Below are positions 15,037 through 22,972 of a stretch of DNA of 27,734 nt, in pieces. The number at the start of each line of letters is the position of its first letter. The first letter of the stretch is position 1. The notes under the pieces are model-generated. The model was not told where the DNA came from and searched no databases. It was given only the letters and a program-made list of their open reading frames with translations. Position numbers and translations under genes: made by a program. The stretch comes from DATDCV01 sp036524155. Lineage in GTDB: Bacteria > Verrucomicrobiota > Verrucomicrobiia > Limisphaerales > UBA8199. The stretch is from positions 1-27,734 of the forward strand of contig DATDCV010000636.1 in the NCBI GenBank assembly GCA_036524155.1. The letters run 5' to 3'.

Positions 15037-15537
15037 TCAGGTGTTGAGACGCCAGAGCGTGAAGTTCAGCGCGCCGGCAAAGGTGACCCACGCCAGATAC
15101 GGCACCAGCAGTGCGCCCGCGAGCCGATAGGCCCTGTAAAATGCGATGACCGTCGCCGTGAGCGCCAACCACAGAAACACGATGTCCGCCAGGCCGAAGC
15201 CCAGGTTCTTTGCCCCGAAACATAGAGGTGACCAGAGCGCGTTCAAAAGGAGTTGCAGCAAGAAGAGTGAAAGGGCAGCGCGTTGACTGGCAAATCCGCC
15301 GCGCTTCCAGACGAGCCAGGCGGCGACTGCCATCATCGCGTAGAGCGCCGTCCAAACCGGACCGAAGATCCAGTTCGGCGGATTCCAGGAGGGTTTCTGC
15401 AAGCCCGCATACCAATCACCTGGCATAAAGAAACCGCCCAGCGCTGCGGGGGAGAACGACAGGAGCAGCCAACCAATCAGCGCGAGCGCCGACCGAGCCG
15501 GGCTGTTACGGGCGGTTGTGTCCGTTGCTTTGAACAT
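15037..15537 (-). CDS. tspO: TspO/MBR family membrane protein
   Basis: 166 aa from the ATG at 15537, preceded by GGCGAG; the frame is open to 15618 but the extension has no family resemblance. Five transmembrane segments are visible. The TspO signature is clear: LQKPSWNPPNWIFGPVWTAL, then YAMMAVAAWLVWKRGG and LLLNALWSPLCFGAKNLG, with many conserved tryptophans. TspO binds tetrapyrroles and cholesterol-like ligands and is linked to stress and light or oxygen responses in bacteria. The gene overlaps the end of the cation-channel gene by 32 bases in a different frame, and is followed closely by the CIA30 gene. Confidence 0.93.
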   Translation of the reverse strand: MFKATDTTARNSPARSALALIGWLLLSFSPAALGGFFMPGDWYAGLQKPSWNPPNWIFGPVWTALYAMMAVAAWLVWKRGGFASQRAALSLFLLQLLLNALWSPLCFGAKNLGFGLADIVFLWLALTATVIAFYRAYRLAGALLVPYLAWVTFAGALNFTLWRLNT

Positions 15538-16438
15538 CTCGCCTGACCTTACCGTAGGTGGCACCGGAGACAAAGCGCGCACTATTGTTGCCGGCCAAGC
15601 GCACGGCTTCCCCCGCACGGCGTTTGAGCGTGACTGCCTGTTCTTTCAAAGCGTCGAGTTGCTGTTCGAGTTTATTGAAATCGTCCGCCAACGTGGCATG
15701 GCCGAGTTCTCTTTGGTGCCGCGCGCGGTCCCGCGCCTCGATCTCCGCATGCATCTCGGACATGCTGTTCATGATGATGCCGATGAACAAGTTCAGGATG
15801 ATCATCGTGCCGAAGACAATGAGCGTGACGAAGTAGAGCGCGACCTTGAGTCCCGACACGTGAGCAATCTGAGCGCTGAAGAGGTCGGACCAGTTGTCGA
15901 GTGTCACCAGCCGGAATAGCGACAGAAATGCCGCCGGGAGAGAGCCGAAGTTCTTCGGGTCGTGCGCGCCAAACAGATGAATCCCTGCCACGCCGTAAAT
16001 GTAGAACATCAGCGCCAGCAGCAGACCGACGTAGCCCATCGCGCCCAGGCTCTTGAGCAGCGCCCCCACCAGCAGTTGCAGCTTGGGCAGCGCGCTGACC
16101 AACCGAAGCAAACGCAACGCCCGCGCCAGTCGCAGCACTGCCGCAAACGGACCTCCCACGGGCAGCACGCAGATCACGATGATCAGGAAGTCGAAGACGT
16201 TCCAGCCGTCAGCGAAGTAGAGCCACGGGCGGCGTCCGTTCGCGGCCATTTTTAGCAGCGCCTCAAGGACGAAGACGCCGAGGATAAGTTTGTCCAGTGC
16301 CAGCAGCGTCGCGCCGTATTGCGCCATGGCGGCTGGGCTGGTTTCCAATCCCGCCACGATGCCGGCCAGGACGATCACGGCGACGATGCCGTGATGGAAC
16401 CACTTCGCTTGAACGAGTGTTTGCAGTCGGTCGGTCAT
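15506..16438 (-). CDS. One-domain voltage-gated cation channel (BacNav-like) with TLDNWSD filter
   Basis: 310 aa from the ATG at 16438, four bases after the CNNM gene stop. I reject the upstream frame to 16726 because it overlaps that gene. Six transmembrane segments are visible. S4 carries four arginines at every third position (103, 106, 109, 112 in VLRLARALRLLRL), the voltage sensor. The pore loop (FLSLFRLVTLDNWSDLFSAQ) has its selectivity filter at 179-185. S6 is FGTMIILNLFIGIIMNSM, and a C-terminal coiled coil follows (FNKLEQQLDALKEQAVTL), as in NaChBac and NavAb. Those sodium channels have TLESW; here Asp181 replaces Glu and Asp185 is added, which resembles the engineered Ca2+-selective channel CavAb (TLDDWSD). 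It probably passes Ca2+ or Na+; the ion is inference. Confidence 0.92.
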   Translation of the reverse strand: MTDRLQTLVQAKWFHHGIVAVIVLAGIVAGLETSPAAMAQYGATLLALDKLILGVFVLEALLKMAANGRRPWLYFADGWNVFDFLIIVICVLPVGGPFAAVLRLARALRLLRLVSALPKLQLLVGALLKSLGAMGYVGLLLALMFYIYGVAGIHLFGAHDPKNFGSLPAAFLSLFRLVTLDNWSDLFSAQIAHVSGLKVALYFVTLIVFGTMIILNLFIGIIMNSMSEMHAEIEARDRARHQRELGHATLADDFNKLEQQLDALKEQAVTLKRRAGEAVRLAGNNSARFVSGATYGKVRRDVQSNGHNRP

Positions 16439-16442
16439 AGTC

Positions 16443-17786
16443 TCATGATTTAAGCGGACAGCCGCCGGTCTTGAGCAGCGGCGACCCCGAATCCAAAGGC
16501 GTGATGAGCAACTTGTCCACGCGGGGTCCGTCCATGTCCAGGATTTCAAACCGGCAGCCCTGTTCGTCGAACGTCTCGCCTTCACGAAGCGTGTGGCCGA
16601 GACGAGCGGCGGCAAACTCGCTGATGGTGGCGTAGTCGCGTCGCTCCGCTGATGGGAACCGCACCCGCGCCAGCAACGGCTCCAGCGTTTCCAACGGCAG
16701 GAATCCATCCACGAGCCACGAGCCATCGGGACGCTGTTTCGCTTCGGGCTTGAGTCGCTCTGTGGGCGACGGAAATTCGCCGACGATCGCCTCCATCACG
16801 TCCAGTGGCGTCACCAGGCCGATGATGCGCCCAGCTTCGTCCGTCACCAAGGCCAGGTGCTGGCCGCTTCGCTTGAACGTCTCCAGCAGGCTGGCCGCGG
16901 TTTGCGAACTGGCCACGAACATCGGAGGAACCAGGAGATCACGCACGTTCACGCGAATCCCCGCCGCAAGGTTGGCGTAAATCGCCTTGAGGGAAAGCAG
17001 ACCGGTCACCTTGTCTCGCGATCCGTCATAGACCGGATAATGCGAATGTCCGCTCACCACGATTTTGTGCCAGATGGCCTCGTGAGGGTCTGCTTGGTTG
17101 ATCCAGATGATCTTGGCCCGTGGCGTCATGATGTCGCGCACCGGAAGTCGGTCGAGCGCCAGCACACCTTCCACCATTTTCGGCTCCCGGTGGTCGAACA
17201 CGCCGGCCTGCACGCCTTCCTGAATCAGCACTTTGACCTCTTCCTCGGTCACGGGCGGGTCCTGGGGTTTCTTCAGGCGGATGAGGCGCAGGATCAGTTC
17301 CGTCGAGGCGCTCAGCAGCCGCACGAGTGGACTGGCCAGCCAGGCGAGCCGGTTCATCGGCGCCGCCATGAGCCGGGCGATGCGCTCGGGATTGTTCAGC
17401 CCGATACGCTTGGGCACCAGTTCGCCGAGAATCAGCGAGCAGAAAGTGATTCCCAACACGACGGTCCCGATGCCAATGGCTTCGCCGTAGGCCGCCAGCA
17501 GCGGGAACGTCTGCAGTCGCTTCGCGATCTCTTCAGCGATGGTCGCGCCGCCGAACGCCCCGGCCAGCACGCCCACGAGCGTGATGCCGACCTGGACGGT
17601 GGCGAGGAAACGGTTCGGGGAATCGGCCAATTCCAGTGCCGCCTTGGCCTTCACGTCGCCCGTTTCCGCCAGGCGCCGCAGGCGGGCCTTGCGCGCCGAC
17701 ACCACTGCGATCTCCGTCATGGCAAACAGTCCGTTCGCCGCGAGGAGCAGCAGGATGATGATGATTTCGATGGCAACTGGACTCAT
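16443..17786 (-). CDS. CNNM/CorC (hemolysin-like) transporter with CBS pair
   Basis: 447 aa. The N-terminal DUF21/CNNM membrane domain (residues 1-190) contains LLLLAANGLFAMTEIAVVSA and the conserved GITFCSLILGELVPKRIGL. A cytosolic CBS pair follows (about 205-345; RDIMTPRAKIIWI and IIGLVTPLDVMEAIVGEFPS), then a CorC/HlyC C-terminal domain (DGSWLVDGFLPLETLEPLL to RFEILDMDGPRVDKLLI). Proteins of this architecture are linked to Mg2+/Co2+ efflux or Na+-coupled Mg2+ export; the old name hemolysin is misleading. ATG at 17786. It heads a short run with the channel and TspO genes, which suggests a joint role in cation homeostasis. A 116-base gap separates it from TerC. Confidence 0.93.
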   Translation of the reverse strand: MSPVAIEIIIILLLLAANGLFAMTEIAVVSARKARLRRLAETGDVKAKAALELADSPNRFLATVQVGITLVGVLAGAFGGATIAEEIAKRLQTFPLLAAYGEAIGIGTVVLGITFCSLILGELVPKRIGLNNPERIARLMAAPMNRLAWLASPLVRLLSASTELILRLIRLKKPQDPPVTEEEVKVLIQEGVQAGVFDHREPKMVEGVLALDRLPVRDIMTPRAKIIWINQADPHEAIWHKIVVSGHSHYPVYDGSRDKVTGLLSLKAIYANLAAGIRVNVRDLLVPPMFVASSQTAASLLETFKRSGQHLALVTDEAGRIIGLVTPLDVMEAIVGEFPSPTERLKPEAKQRPDGSWLVDGFLPLETLEPLLARVRFPSAERRDYATISEFAAARLGHTLREGETFDEQGCRFEILDMDGPRVDKLLITPLDSGSPLLKTGGCPLKS

Positions 17787-17902
17787 GCTACGATGCAGAC
17801 GATTTCAAATAGTGGCAGCCGACGTGAGAAGGCTCTGAATCCCCGAAGCATGAGCCTCGATATTTGGGCTGCTGCGGTGTTTTCAAATTGCTCTCCGGCA
17901 AA

Positions 17903-18859
17903 TCATTTCAGCACCTCCGGTCCTGCGTGTGGCACGGCATGCGTTGCCTTCTTCGGCCAAACCAGAGACCACACGATGCTCACGGCCAGAATAACCACCA
18001 CCACGCCGAGCGACAGCAAGGTGGGAATCTTCCACGCCGTGTGCGCCAGCAGCATCTTCACTCCGACGAAAGCCAGCACCACGCCCAGCCCGATCTTAAG
18101 GTAATGGAACTTGTTCATCACTCCCGCCAGCGCGAAGTAGAGCGACCGGAGGCCGAGTATGGCGAACACGTTCGAGGTATAGACGATGAACGGATCGGTC
18201 GTGACAGCGAAAATCGCCGGGATCGAATCCACTGCGAAGATCAGATCCGAGAACTCCACCAACAGCAACACGACGAGCAACGGCGTGGCCCAGCGCCGCC
18301 CGCCTTCCTTCACGAAGAAGCGGTCTTCGCGAAACTCTGCCGTCACCGGCATGAGCTTCTTGAACCAGCGCACCACCGGGTTGCGTTCCGGATGGATTTC
18401 CTCCTCCCGCTTCACGACCATCTTGAGGCCCGTCAGGATCAGAAACGCGCCGAACACGTAGATGATCCAGGTGAACTTGGCGATCAGCGCCGCCCCAGCC
18501 GCGATCATGATGGCCCGCATGATGAGCGCGCCGAGGATACCCCAGAACAGAACCTTGTGCCGATACTTCGCCGGCACCGCGAAGTACGAGAATAGGAGCG
18601 CGAAGACGAACACGTTGTCCACGCTCAACGACTTCTCGATCAGGTAGCCAGTGAAGAACTCCAGCGCCTTCTGCGAGCCGTAGAAGTGCCAGACGCCGCC
18701 ATTGAACAGCAGCGCCAACACCACCCAGACGAACGTCCAGGTGATGGATTCCTTGAACGAAACGATGTGTGCCTTGCGGTGAAACACGCCGAGGTCCAGC
18801 GCCAGCATCGCCAGCACAAACACGTTAAACCCGATCCAGAGCCAAATTTGATCAATCAT
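17903..18859 (-). CDS. TerC/Alx-family integral membrane protein
   Basis: 318 aa from the ATG at 18859 (MIDQIWLWIGFNVFVLAML); ten extra codons are open upstream. Eight or nine membrane segments. Family hallmarks are LDLGVFHRK, EKSLSVDNVFVFALLF, EFSDLIFAVDSIPAIFAVT and SNVFAILGLRSLYFAL, with the acidic residues in the membrane that are thought to bind metal. TerC-family members such as Alx and MeeF export Mn2+ and help load metal into secreted proteins. I looked for a yybP-ykoY Mn riboswitch in the 116 bases upstream and saw none. It follows the universal stress protein gene on the same strand. Confidence 0.93.
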   Translation of the reverse strand: MIDQIWLWIGFNVFVLAMLALDLGVFHRKAHIVSFKESITWTFVWVVLALLFNGGVWHFYGSQKALEFFTGYLIEKSLSVDNVFVFALLFSYFAVPAKYRHKVLFWGILGALIMRAIMIAAGAALIAKFTWIIYVFGAFLILTGLKMVVKREEEIHPERNPVVRWFKKLMPVTAEFREDRFFVKEGGRRWATPLLVVLLLVEFSDLIFAVDSIPAIFAVTTDPFIVYTSNVFAILGLRSLYFALAGVMNKFHYLKIGLGVVLAFVGVKMLLAHTAWKIPTLLSLGVVVVILAVSIVWSLVWPKKATHAVPHAGPEVLK

Positions 18860-18975
18860 AGTTTTATCAACGCCGGAAAATAGCCACACGCGGGACCGGA
18901 GGAAAAATACGCACTTTGGAACTGACCCTTAGCTTTTGCCGAAGTGTGGCAGCGAAACATCCTGGTCAAGACAGG

Positions 18976-19869
18976 CTACCCTCCGTTCCCGACTGGCGGT
19001 CGCACCACGAGGGCCGAGCAGGGAAGCTCTTTAAGCAGGCGCTCGACCGTCGAGCCAAGCAGAACGTATTTCAAGTTCGTCTGGCCCTTCGAACCAAGAA
19101 TGACGAGGTCGGCGCCCACCTCCCGACAGTACTCGGCGATGCCGTGCCCATGGGTCTTGCCCGGGCACACCGACACGATCGGGTTCGCCCCGGGCGGCGC
19201 GGCGGCAAATTGGCGCAAGTTGCCCTCAAGGAGCGCGCGGTAGCTCCTCTCGAAATCCCCCAACACGGGCAGTTGGGCCCCGGAAGTCCAGGCCCTCCAC
19301 TCCGGTTGGAACACGTGCAGCAAGTGCACCTCGGCGCGGGCCCGGCCGGCCACGCGCCAAGCCTGGACCACGACCTCGAGCGATGCATCCGAGAAGTCCA
19401 CGCAGGCGACGATGCGCCGAAACGGGTGCGTGTGACTCTCTTTGACGAGCATGACTTTGGTGCCGGCCTTGCGCAGGCACTTGGTCGCCAGCGTGCCCGC
19501 GCCGTTGGGCAGCAGCGAGTCGCCCGTGATGCCCAGCACCAGCAAATCGGCGTCCTTGGAACGACTCTCGGTCAGCAGGACCTCCAGTGGCACGCCGTTC
19601 ATCACCTCCCGGCTGTGGCCCGCCAGCGCGCCCGCCTCAGCGGCCCAGTCCGCCATACGGGCGACGGCGTGCTCCCGCATCCGCTCGCGCCATTCGTCCA
19701 GAGTGGGCTGAAGCTCTTCGCCGGAGGAGTTGAGAGATGCTGGAGGCAGGACGTGAATAATGCGGAGTCCGGCGTTGTTCCAGCGCGCCAGGCGCACGGC
19801 CTGTTCCAAGGCGCTGCGGGAGCACTCCGAAAAGTCCACGCCGACGAGGATGGTTTTGAGTGTATTCAT
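18976..19869 (-). CDS. Tandem universal stress protein (two UspA domains)
   Basis: 297 aa with two Usp domains. Domain 1 starts KTILVGVDFSECSRSALEQA and domain 2 FRRIVACVDFSDASLEVVVQ. Domain 2 ends with an intact ATP-binding pattern (LGSKGQTNLKYVLLGSTVER, i.e. G-x2-G-x9-GS). In domain 1 the pattern is LGITGDSLLPNGAGT, with eight residues instead of nine between the last glycines, so ATP binding there may be weak. Universal stress proteins respond to starvation, oxidative and envelope stress. ATG at 19869, six bases after the PGPGW gene stop, hence the same operon. Confidence 0.94.
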   Translation of the reverse strand: MNTLKTILVGVDFSECSRSALEQAVRLARWNNAGLRIIHVLPPASLNSSGEELQPTLDEWRERMREHAVARMADWAAEAGALAGHSREVMNGVPLEVLLTESRSKDADLLVLGITGDSLLPNGAGTLATKCLRKAGTKVMLVKESHTHPFRRIVACVDFSDASLEVVVQAWRVAGRARAEVHLLHVFQPEWRAWTSGAQLPVLGDFERSYRALLEGNLRQFAAAPPGANPIVSVCPGKTHGHGIAEYCREVGADLVILGSKGQTNLKYVLLGSTVERLLKELPCSALVVRPPVGNGG

Positions 19870-19875
19870 AGTTCA

Positions 19876-20127
19876 CTATGGTTGTGGTTGTGTTGTAATC
19901 CGGGAATCCAGGTTTCGAGCCCGTGCTTTTGCGGCGTTGTTTGGCACGAGCTTCTTGAGCCGCTCGCGCAGCCACGCCAGCCAACGCCGCGCCCAGACGA
20001 ATTCAATCGCCAGAATCGCCAGCGCCGCGGGAATCACTACAAACGCCGGGCCGGGCAACACGAGTAGGGCCACGCCAGCGAGGAGGAGACTACCGCCCAC
20101 GAGAGCCACGAGCGTTTTCTTCAACAT
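19876..20127 (-). CDS. Small PGPGW-type transmembrane protein
   Basis: 83 aa from the ATG at 20127 (an ATG two codons earlier at 20133 is equally possible). One long hydrophobic hairpin, LVALVGGSLLLAGVALLVLP followed by GPAFVVIPAALAILAIEFVWA, matches the PGPGW/TIGR02611 family of short bacterial membrane proteins. A basic cytosolic tail follows (RERLKKLVPNNAAKARARN). Function is not known. The stop is six bases before the tandem Usp gene and the start 26 bases after the site-2 protease gene, so it is an operon member. The upstream part of its open frame (to 20328) overlaps the protease gene and is not real. Confidence 0.82.
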   Translation of the reverse strand: MLKKTLVALVGGSLLLAGVALLVLPGPAFVVIPAALAILAIEFVWARRWLAWLRERLKKLVPNNAAKARARNLDSRITTQPQP

Positions 20128-20159
20128 AGTCATGCTGTCAGCGTGTGTGTTTGCGGAGC

Positions 20160-21323
20160 TTAGGTGCCAGGCTGCCGCGCCAGGGTCGGTGGCGGCGTCA
20201 CGCGCGGCATGCGAATCACCGGCGGAACCGGCGGAGCCGACCCGACACCCTCGCTCAAGGCCCGGCGGATCATATAGAACTCGCCCACGTTTTCCGCGGT
20301 GAGCAGGCCAACCAACTGGCGGTTCCACATCACGGGAAGCAACGTGGCCCGGTCCGGTTCGAGGCGGGCCAATGCGGCATCGAGGGCTTCATCCGCCGAC
20401 GTCGCGTGGAAGCTTCGTTCCATGACTTCGCCCACCTGTGTGTCCATGCCGCGCTCGCGCAGTGCCTCGACGAGACGCGTGTGGGAGAGGACGTCCACCA
20501 CTTCCCCGTCTTCCATCACAGGGAAATCCTGTTGCGAACCGGCCAGCAACAGGCGGGCTGCATCGCTCAAGGGTTGGTTCGGCAAGAGACTGCGGAAGTC
20601 CGTCAGCATGGCTTCGCGGACGCGCACGCCGACGAAAGAGGATTTCATCTCCACCGCCGCGGCTTCCTGGGCAGCGCCAATCCAGACGAACAGGGCGATG
20701 AGCAGAAGCATCGGGTTGCCAAACAAACCCGCAACTCCGAACAGGGCGGCCATCCCTTGACCGATCCGCGCCGCGATGCGCGTGGCGCGGGCGTATTGCA
20801 TGCGCATCGCCAGGAGGGAGCGCAAAACCCTGCCGCCGTCCATCGGAAAGGCGGGCAACAGGTTGAACAGCACGAGAAACACATTCACGGCGAGCAGCCG
20901 CTCGACCAAGTTGCCGCTCGTGGCCGTGAGCGAGAACAATGGTTGCCATTGGCCACTGAGGTGGAGGCCGATGAACAGGCCGACAGCGATGACGATATTC
21001 ACCAGGGGGCCTGCTATCGTCACGACCAGTTCTTGTGATGGCTTTTCGGGCATCCGCTCCAGCCGTGCCACGCCGCCGATGGGCAGCAAGGTGATATCGC
21101 GTGTGGCAATGCCGAAGCGGCGGGCCGCAAGAGCGTGGCCATACTCATGCAGAAGCACACAGAGGAACATCCCGCCAAAAAAGAGCACGCCGGTCAGGCC
21201 GGCCTCCAGGCTGCGTCCTGCGAGCCAGTGTGCCACTCCGACAAAGCCCAGAAGCAAGAGAAATGTTGCGTGAATATAAACGTCGATCCCGAGAATCCGA
21301 CCGATCTTCAATGACCATTTCAT
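20160..21323 (-). CDS. Site-2-type M50 membrane metalloprotease with CBS domains
   Basis: 387 aa. The N-terminal membrane part carries the zinc motif HEYGH (His59-Glu60...His63) and the third ligand in FNLLPAFPMDGGR (Asp162). A pair of CBS domains follows (about 225-350; REAMLTDFRSLLPNQPLSDA, GEVMERSFHATSADEALDAA), and a proline-rich tail ends the protein. Site-2 proteases cut membrane-embedded substrates such as anti-sigma factors; the CBS pair may sense adenine nucleotides. Its substrate is unknown, although single-pass proteins in the neighbourhood would be natural candidates. ATG at 21323 in the context CACTATG, with AAGGA 12 bases upstream. Confidence 0.93.
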   Translation of the reverse strand: MKWSLKIGRILGIDVYIHATFLLLLGFVGVAHWLAGRSLEAGLTGVLFFGGMFLCVLLHEYGHALAARRFGIATRDITLLPIGGVARLERMPEKPSQELVVTIAGPLVNIVIAVGLFIGLHLSGQWQPLFSLTATSGNLVERLLAVNVFLVLFNLLPAFPMDGGRVLRSLLAMRMQYARATRIAARIGQGMAALFGVAGLFGNPMLLLIALFVWIGAAQEAAAVEMKSSFVGVRVREAMLTDFRSLLPNQPLSDAARLLLAGSQQDFPVMEDGEVVDVLSHTRLVEALRERGMDTQVGEVMERSFHATSADEALDAALARLEPDRATLLPVMWNRQLVGLLTAENVGEFYMIRRALSEGVGSAPPVPPVIRMPRVTPPPTLARQPGT

Positions 21324-21355
21324 AGTGAGTTGTTGTCCTTTCTTGTTCGTGCGCT

Positions 21356-21727
21356 CTAACGTCCAAGCGATGATTGGAAAGTTCCGCGGTGATGGGCGCG
21401 GCGCCCAAATGTTGGAAGTTGCCTCTTGCTCTGCAAGAGCCGCAGGGGCTTGTGCTCCCGATGTTGAAGCCGGCCTTCGAGGCCGGCCAGTGCCTTGCCG
21501 AATGCGGCGCGGATAGTGTGGTCACAACCCTCCGCCTGGAGATCCACGCCTGGTGTAACGATATGAATCGCGACCCGATAGGCGCGACTCAGCTCCGATT
21601 GGCATTCCAGCCGTACCCGGGCCTCATCAATCTGCAGGAGATCTCCCAGTTTCAGAATGTGCTCCTCCACGAGGGAATCCACCTCATGAATCGAGCGAAG
21701 GGTATGATGATACAAGGTCAGTTTCAT
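21356..21727 (-). CDS. Small HPF/RaiA-like ribosome-associated protein
   Basis: 123 aa from the ATG at 21727 (alternative ATG at 21739). The pattern of helix VDSLVEEHILKLGDLL, strands RVRLECQSE and YRVAIHIVTPG, and the final helix IRAAFGKALAGLEGRL fits the S30AE fold of ribosome hibernation and sigma-54 modulation proteins, but conservation is low and the basic face is reduced. It is the second such domain in the window, the first being fused to a sigma factor at 5893-6975. Role in ribosome protection is inferred from fold only. It lies 32 bases before the site-2 protease gene. Confidence 0.72.
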   Translation of the reverse strand: MKLTLYHHTLRSIHEVDSLVEEHILKLGDLLQIDEARVRLECQSELSRAYRVAIHIVTPGVDLQAEGCDHTIRAAFGKALAGLEGRLQHREHKPLRLLQSKRQLPTFGRRAHHRGTFQSSLGR

Positions 21728-21759
21728 AATTACGTCCATTGTGCGAGCGTTCTAACCGT

Positions 21760-22104
21760 TTAGTCCCAGCCGAACTCCTTCACGTCCATTTTCCAGGTTT
21801 TTCCGTCGGTGACATAAAGACGGTGTTCATGCACTTCGTAATGCACGTCCTCCAACTGGACCTCCGGTGGTAGGACATTGATGATCAATTCGCCGTCACT
21901 CAGGGCGATCAGCTTGGTCCGTTTGTCGGGCCGGCGCACAAAGGTGTGTGTGGCTGGATCGTCTACGACGAACACGTAACCCGTCGCTCGGGCGAGGTTG
22001 TTTTGCCACGCCTCGACTTCGCCCACGAAGTGGCGTCGCATTTCTCTGTCGAACCGATGCAGCACATGAATCTTCTCGCCAGGACTCAGAATGGTGTCTT
22101 TCAT
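21760..22104 (-). CDS. Conserved small cytoplasmic protein of unknown function
   Basis: 114 aa from the ATG at 22104 (a GTG at 22137 is an alternative). The sequence begins MKDTILSPGEKIHVLHRFDR and continues HFVGEVEAWQNNLARATGYV, ending YEVHEHRLYVTDGKTWKMDV and KEFGWD. It has no signal peptide or membrane segment and looks like an alpha/beta or beta-barrel domain with many short strands. I believe similar short proteins occur beside hibernation-factor genes in other bacteria, but I cannot name the family. It sits between the membrane zinc peptidase and the HPF-like gene in a compact run. Confidence 0.75.
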   Translation of the reverse strand: MKDTILSPGEKIHVLHRFDREMRRHFVGEVEAWQNNLARATGYVFVVDDPATHTFVRRPDKRTKLIALSDGELIINVLPPEVQLEDVHYEVHEHRLYVTDGKTWKMDVKEFGWD

Positions 22105-22155
22105 AATCAGTCTTGCTGTTTTTGTTTGTTGGTTCACGCAACTTGGTAGTAGCCT

Positions 22156-22842
22156 TTAATCGCGCTGCCGCCCGCCCAGGAGCGGCAGCAGGTGCCAAAG
22201 TAAGTAGACAAGCGAGGTGACGAACGCCGCCACGTACGTCCAGGCCGCCGCGTCCAGGACCTTCTTGACGCCGAGGGCTTCTTCACCGGGCGCGATGAAG
22301 CCGAAGTCCGCGAGGACCGCCTTCGCCCGGCGCGAGGCGTCGAACTCCACCGGCAAGGTGACCAGGTTGAACAGCATGATCACGCCCCAGGCCGAAGCCA
22401 TGACGAGCGCGCCCGTCAGCGGCTCGATCAAGCCCGTGAACATGCCCACCAGCGGCAACCACATGACAACCTGGCCGGCGAAGGTGGTGATCCCCACCGC
22501 CGCCATGCGCCAATGCAGCGGCCGATAGGCGCGCGCGTGCTGGATCGCGTGGCCCGCCTCGTGCGCGGCCACGCCCAGCGCCGCGGCGGTGCGGCCGTGA
22601 AAGTTATCCGGCGAAAGCACGAGCCGCTTGTGCAGTGGATCGTAGTGATCGCCCAGCATCCCTTCGCCCTCGGCGATCTCGACATCATAGATGCCCTTAC
22701 GTCGGAGAATCTCTGCCGCCACTTCCGCGCCGGAGAGGCCCGAACGCACAGGTAGTTGGCTGTAACGGCTATAGATTGATTTGACCCGCGCCGCCGCCCA
22801 GAGCGACAGCGCCATCGTGGCAATGAACAGAATCCAAATCAT
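22156..22842 (-). CDS. Membrane zinc metallopeptidase, YugP family
   Basis: 228 aa. One N-terminal membrane segment (WILFIATMALSLWAAARV), then a YugP-type peptidase domain: SGLSGAEVAAEILRRKGI, DHYDPLHKRLVLSPDNFHGR, and the zinc motif AAHEAGHAIQH (His94-Glu95...His98). Further membrane helices follow, with LVTLPVEFDASRRAKAVL holding the downstream acidic ligand typical of the family (PF04298). Substrates are not established. ATG at 22842. It is the first gene of the minus-strand run and its promoter region is shared with the divergent nhaR gene, 159 bases away, so it is the likely regulatory target. Confidence 0.92.
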   Translation of the reverse strand: MIWILFIATMALSLWAAARVKSIYSRYSQLPVRSGLSGAEVAAEILRRKGIYDVEIAEGEGMLGDHYDPLHKRLVLSPDNFHGRTAAALGVAAHEAGHAIQHARAYRPLHWRMAAVGITTFAGQVVMWLPLVGMFTGLIEPLTGALVMASAWGVIMLFNLVTLPVEFDASRRAKAVLADFGFIAPGEEALGVKKVLDAAAWTYVAAFVTSLVYLLWHLLPLLGGRQRD

Positions 22843-22972
22843 ATTTCGTCTCTTCGCTTTCAGTTGTTGCCTTTCGCTTTCGCTTCACCCGAAGTGGCAG
22901 GCGTCCGGCGTTGACGGGGGCAAAGTGCATTCGGAGGAGGGACCCGACTAATACGAGCTTTCGAATGGACAC

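Noticed and set aside
15539..15618. Longer TspO start at 15618
   Set aside because: The extra 27 residues lie inside the channel gene, lack family resemblance, and the ATG at 15537 has a better ribosome-binding site.
16857..18104. 415-codon plus-strand frame spanning the CNNM and TerC genes
   Set aside because: Both minus-strand genes are unmistakable; the plus frame is a GC-rich shadow full of His, Arg and Gln.
18860..18975. yybP-ykoY manganese riboswitch upstream of TerC
   Set aside because: TerC/Alx genes often have one, but the conserved core sequences and stems were not found in this 116-base gap.
18916..20067. 383-codon plus-strand frame
   Set aside because: Antisense to the tandem universal stress protein and the PGPGW gene, both well supported.
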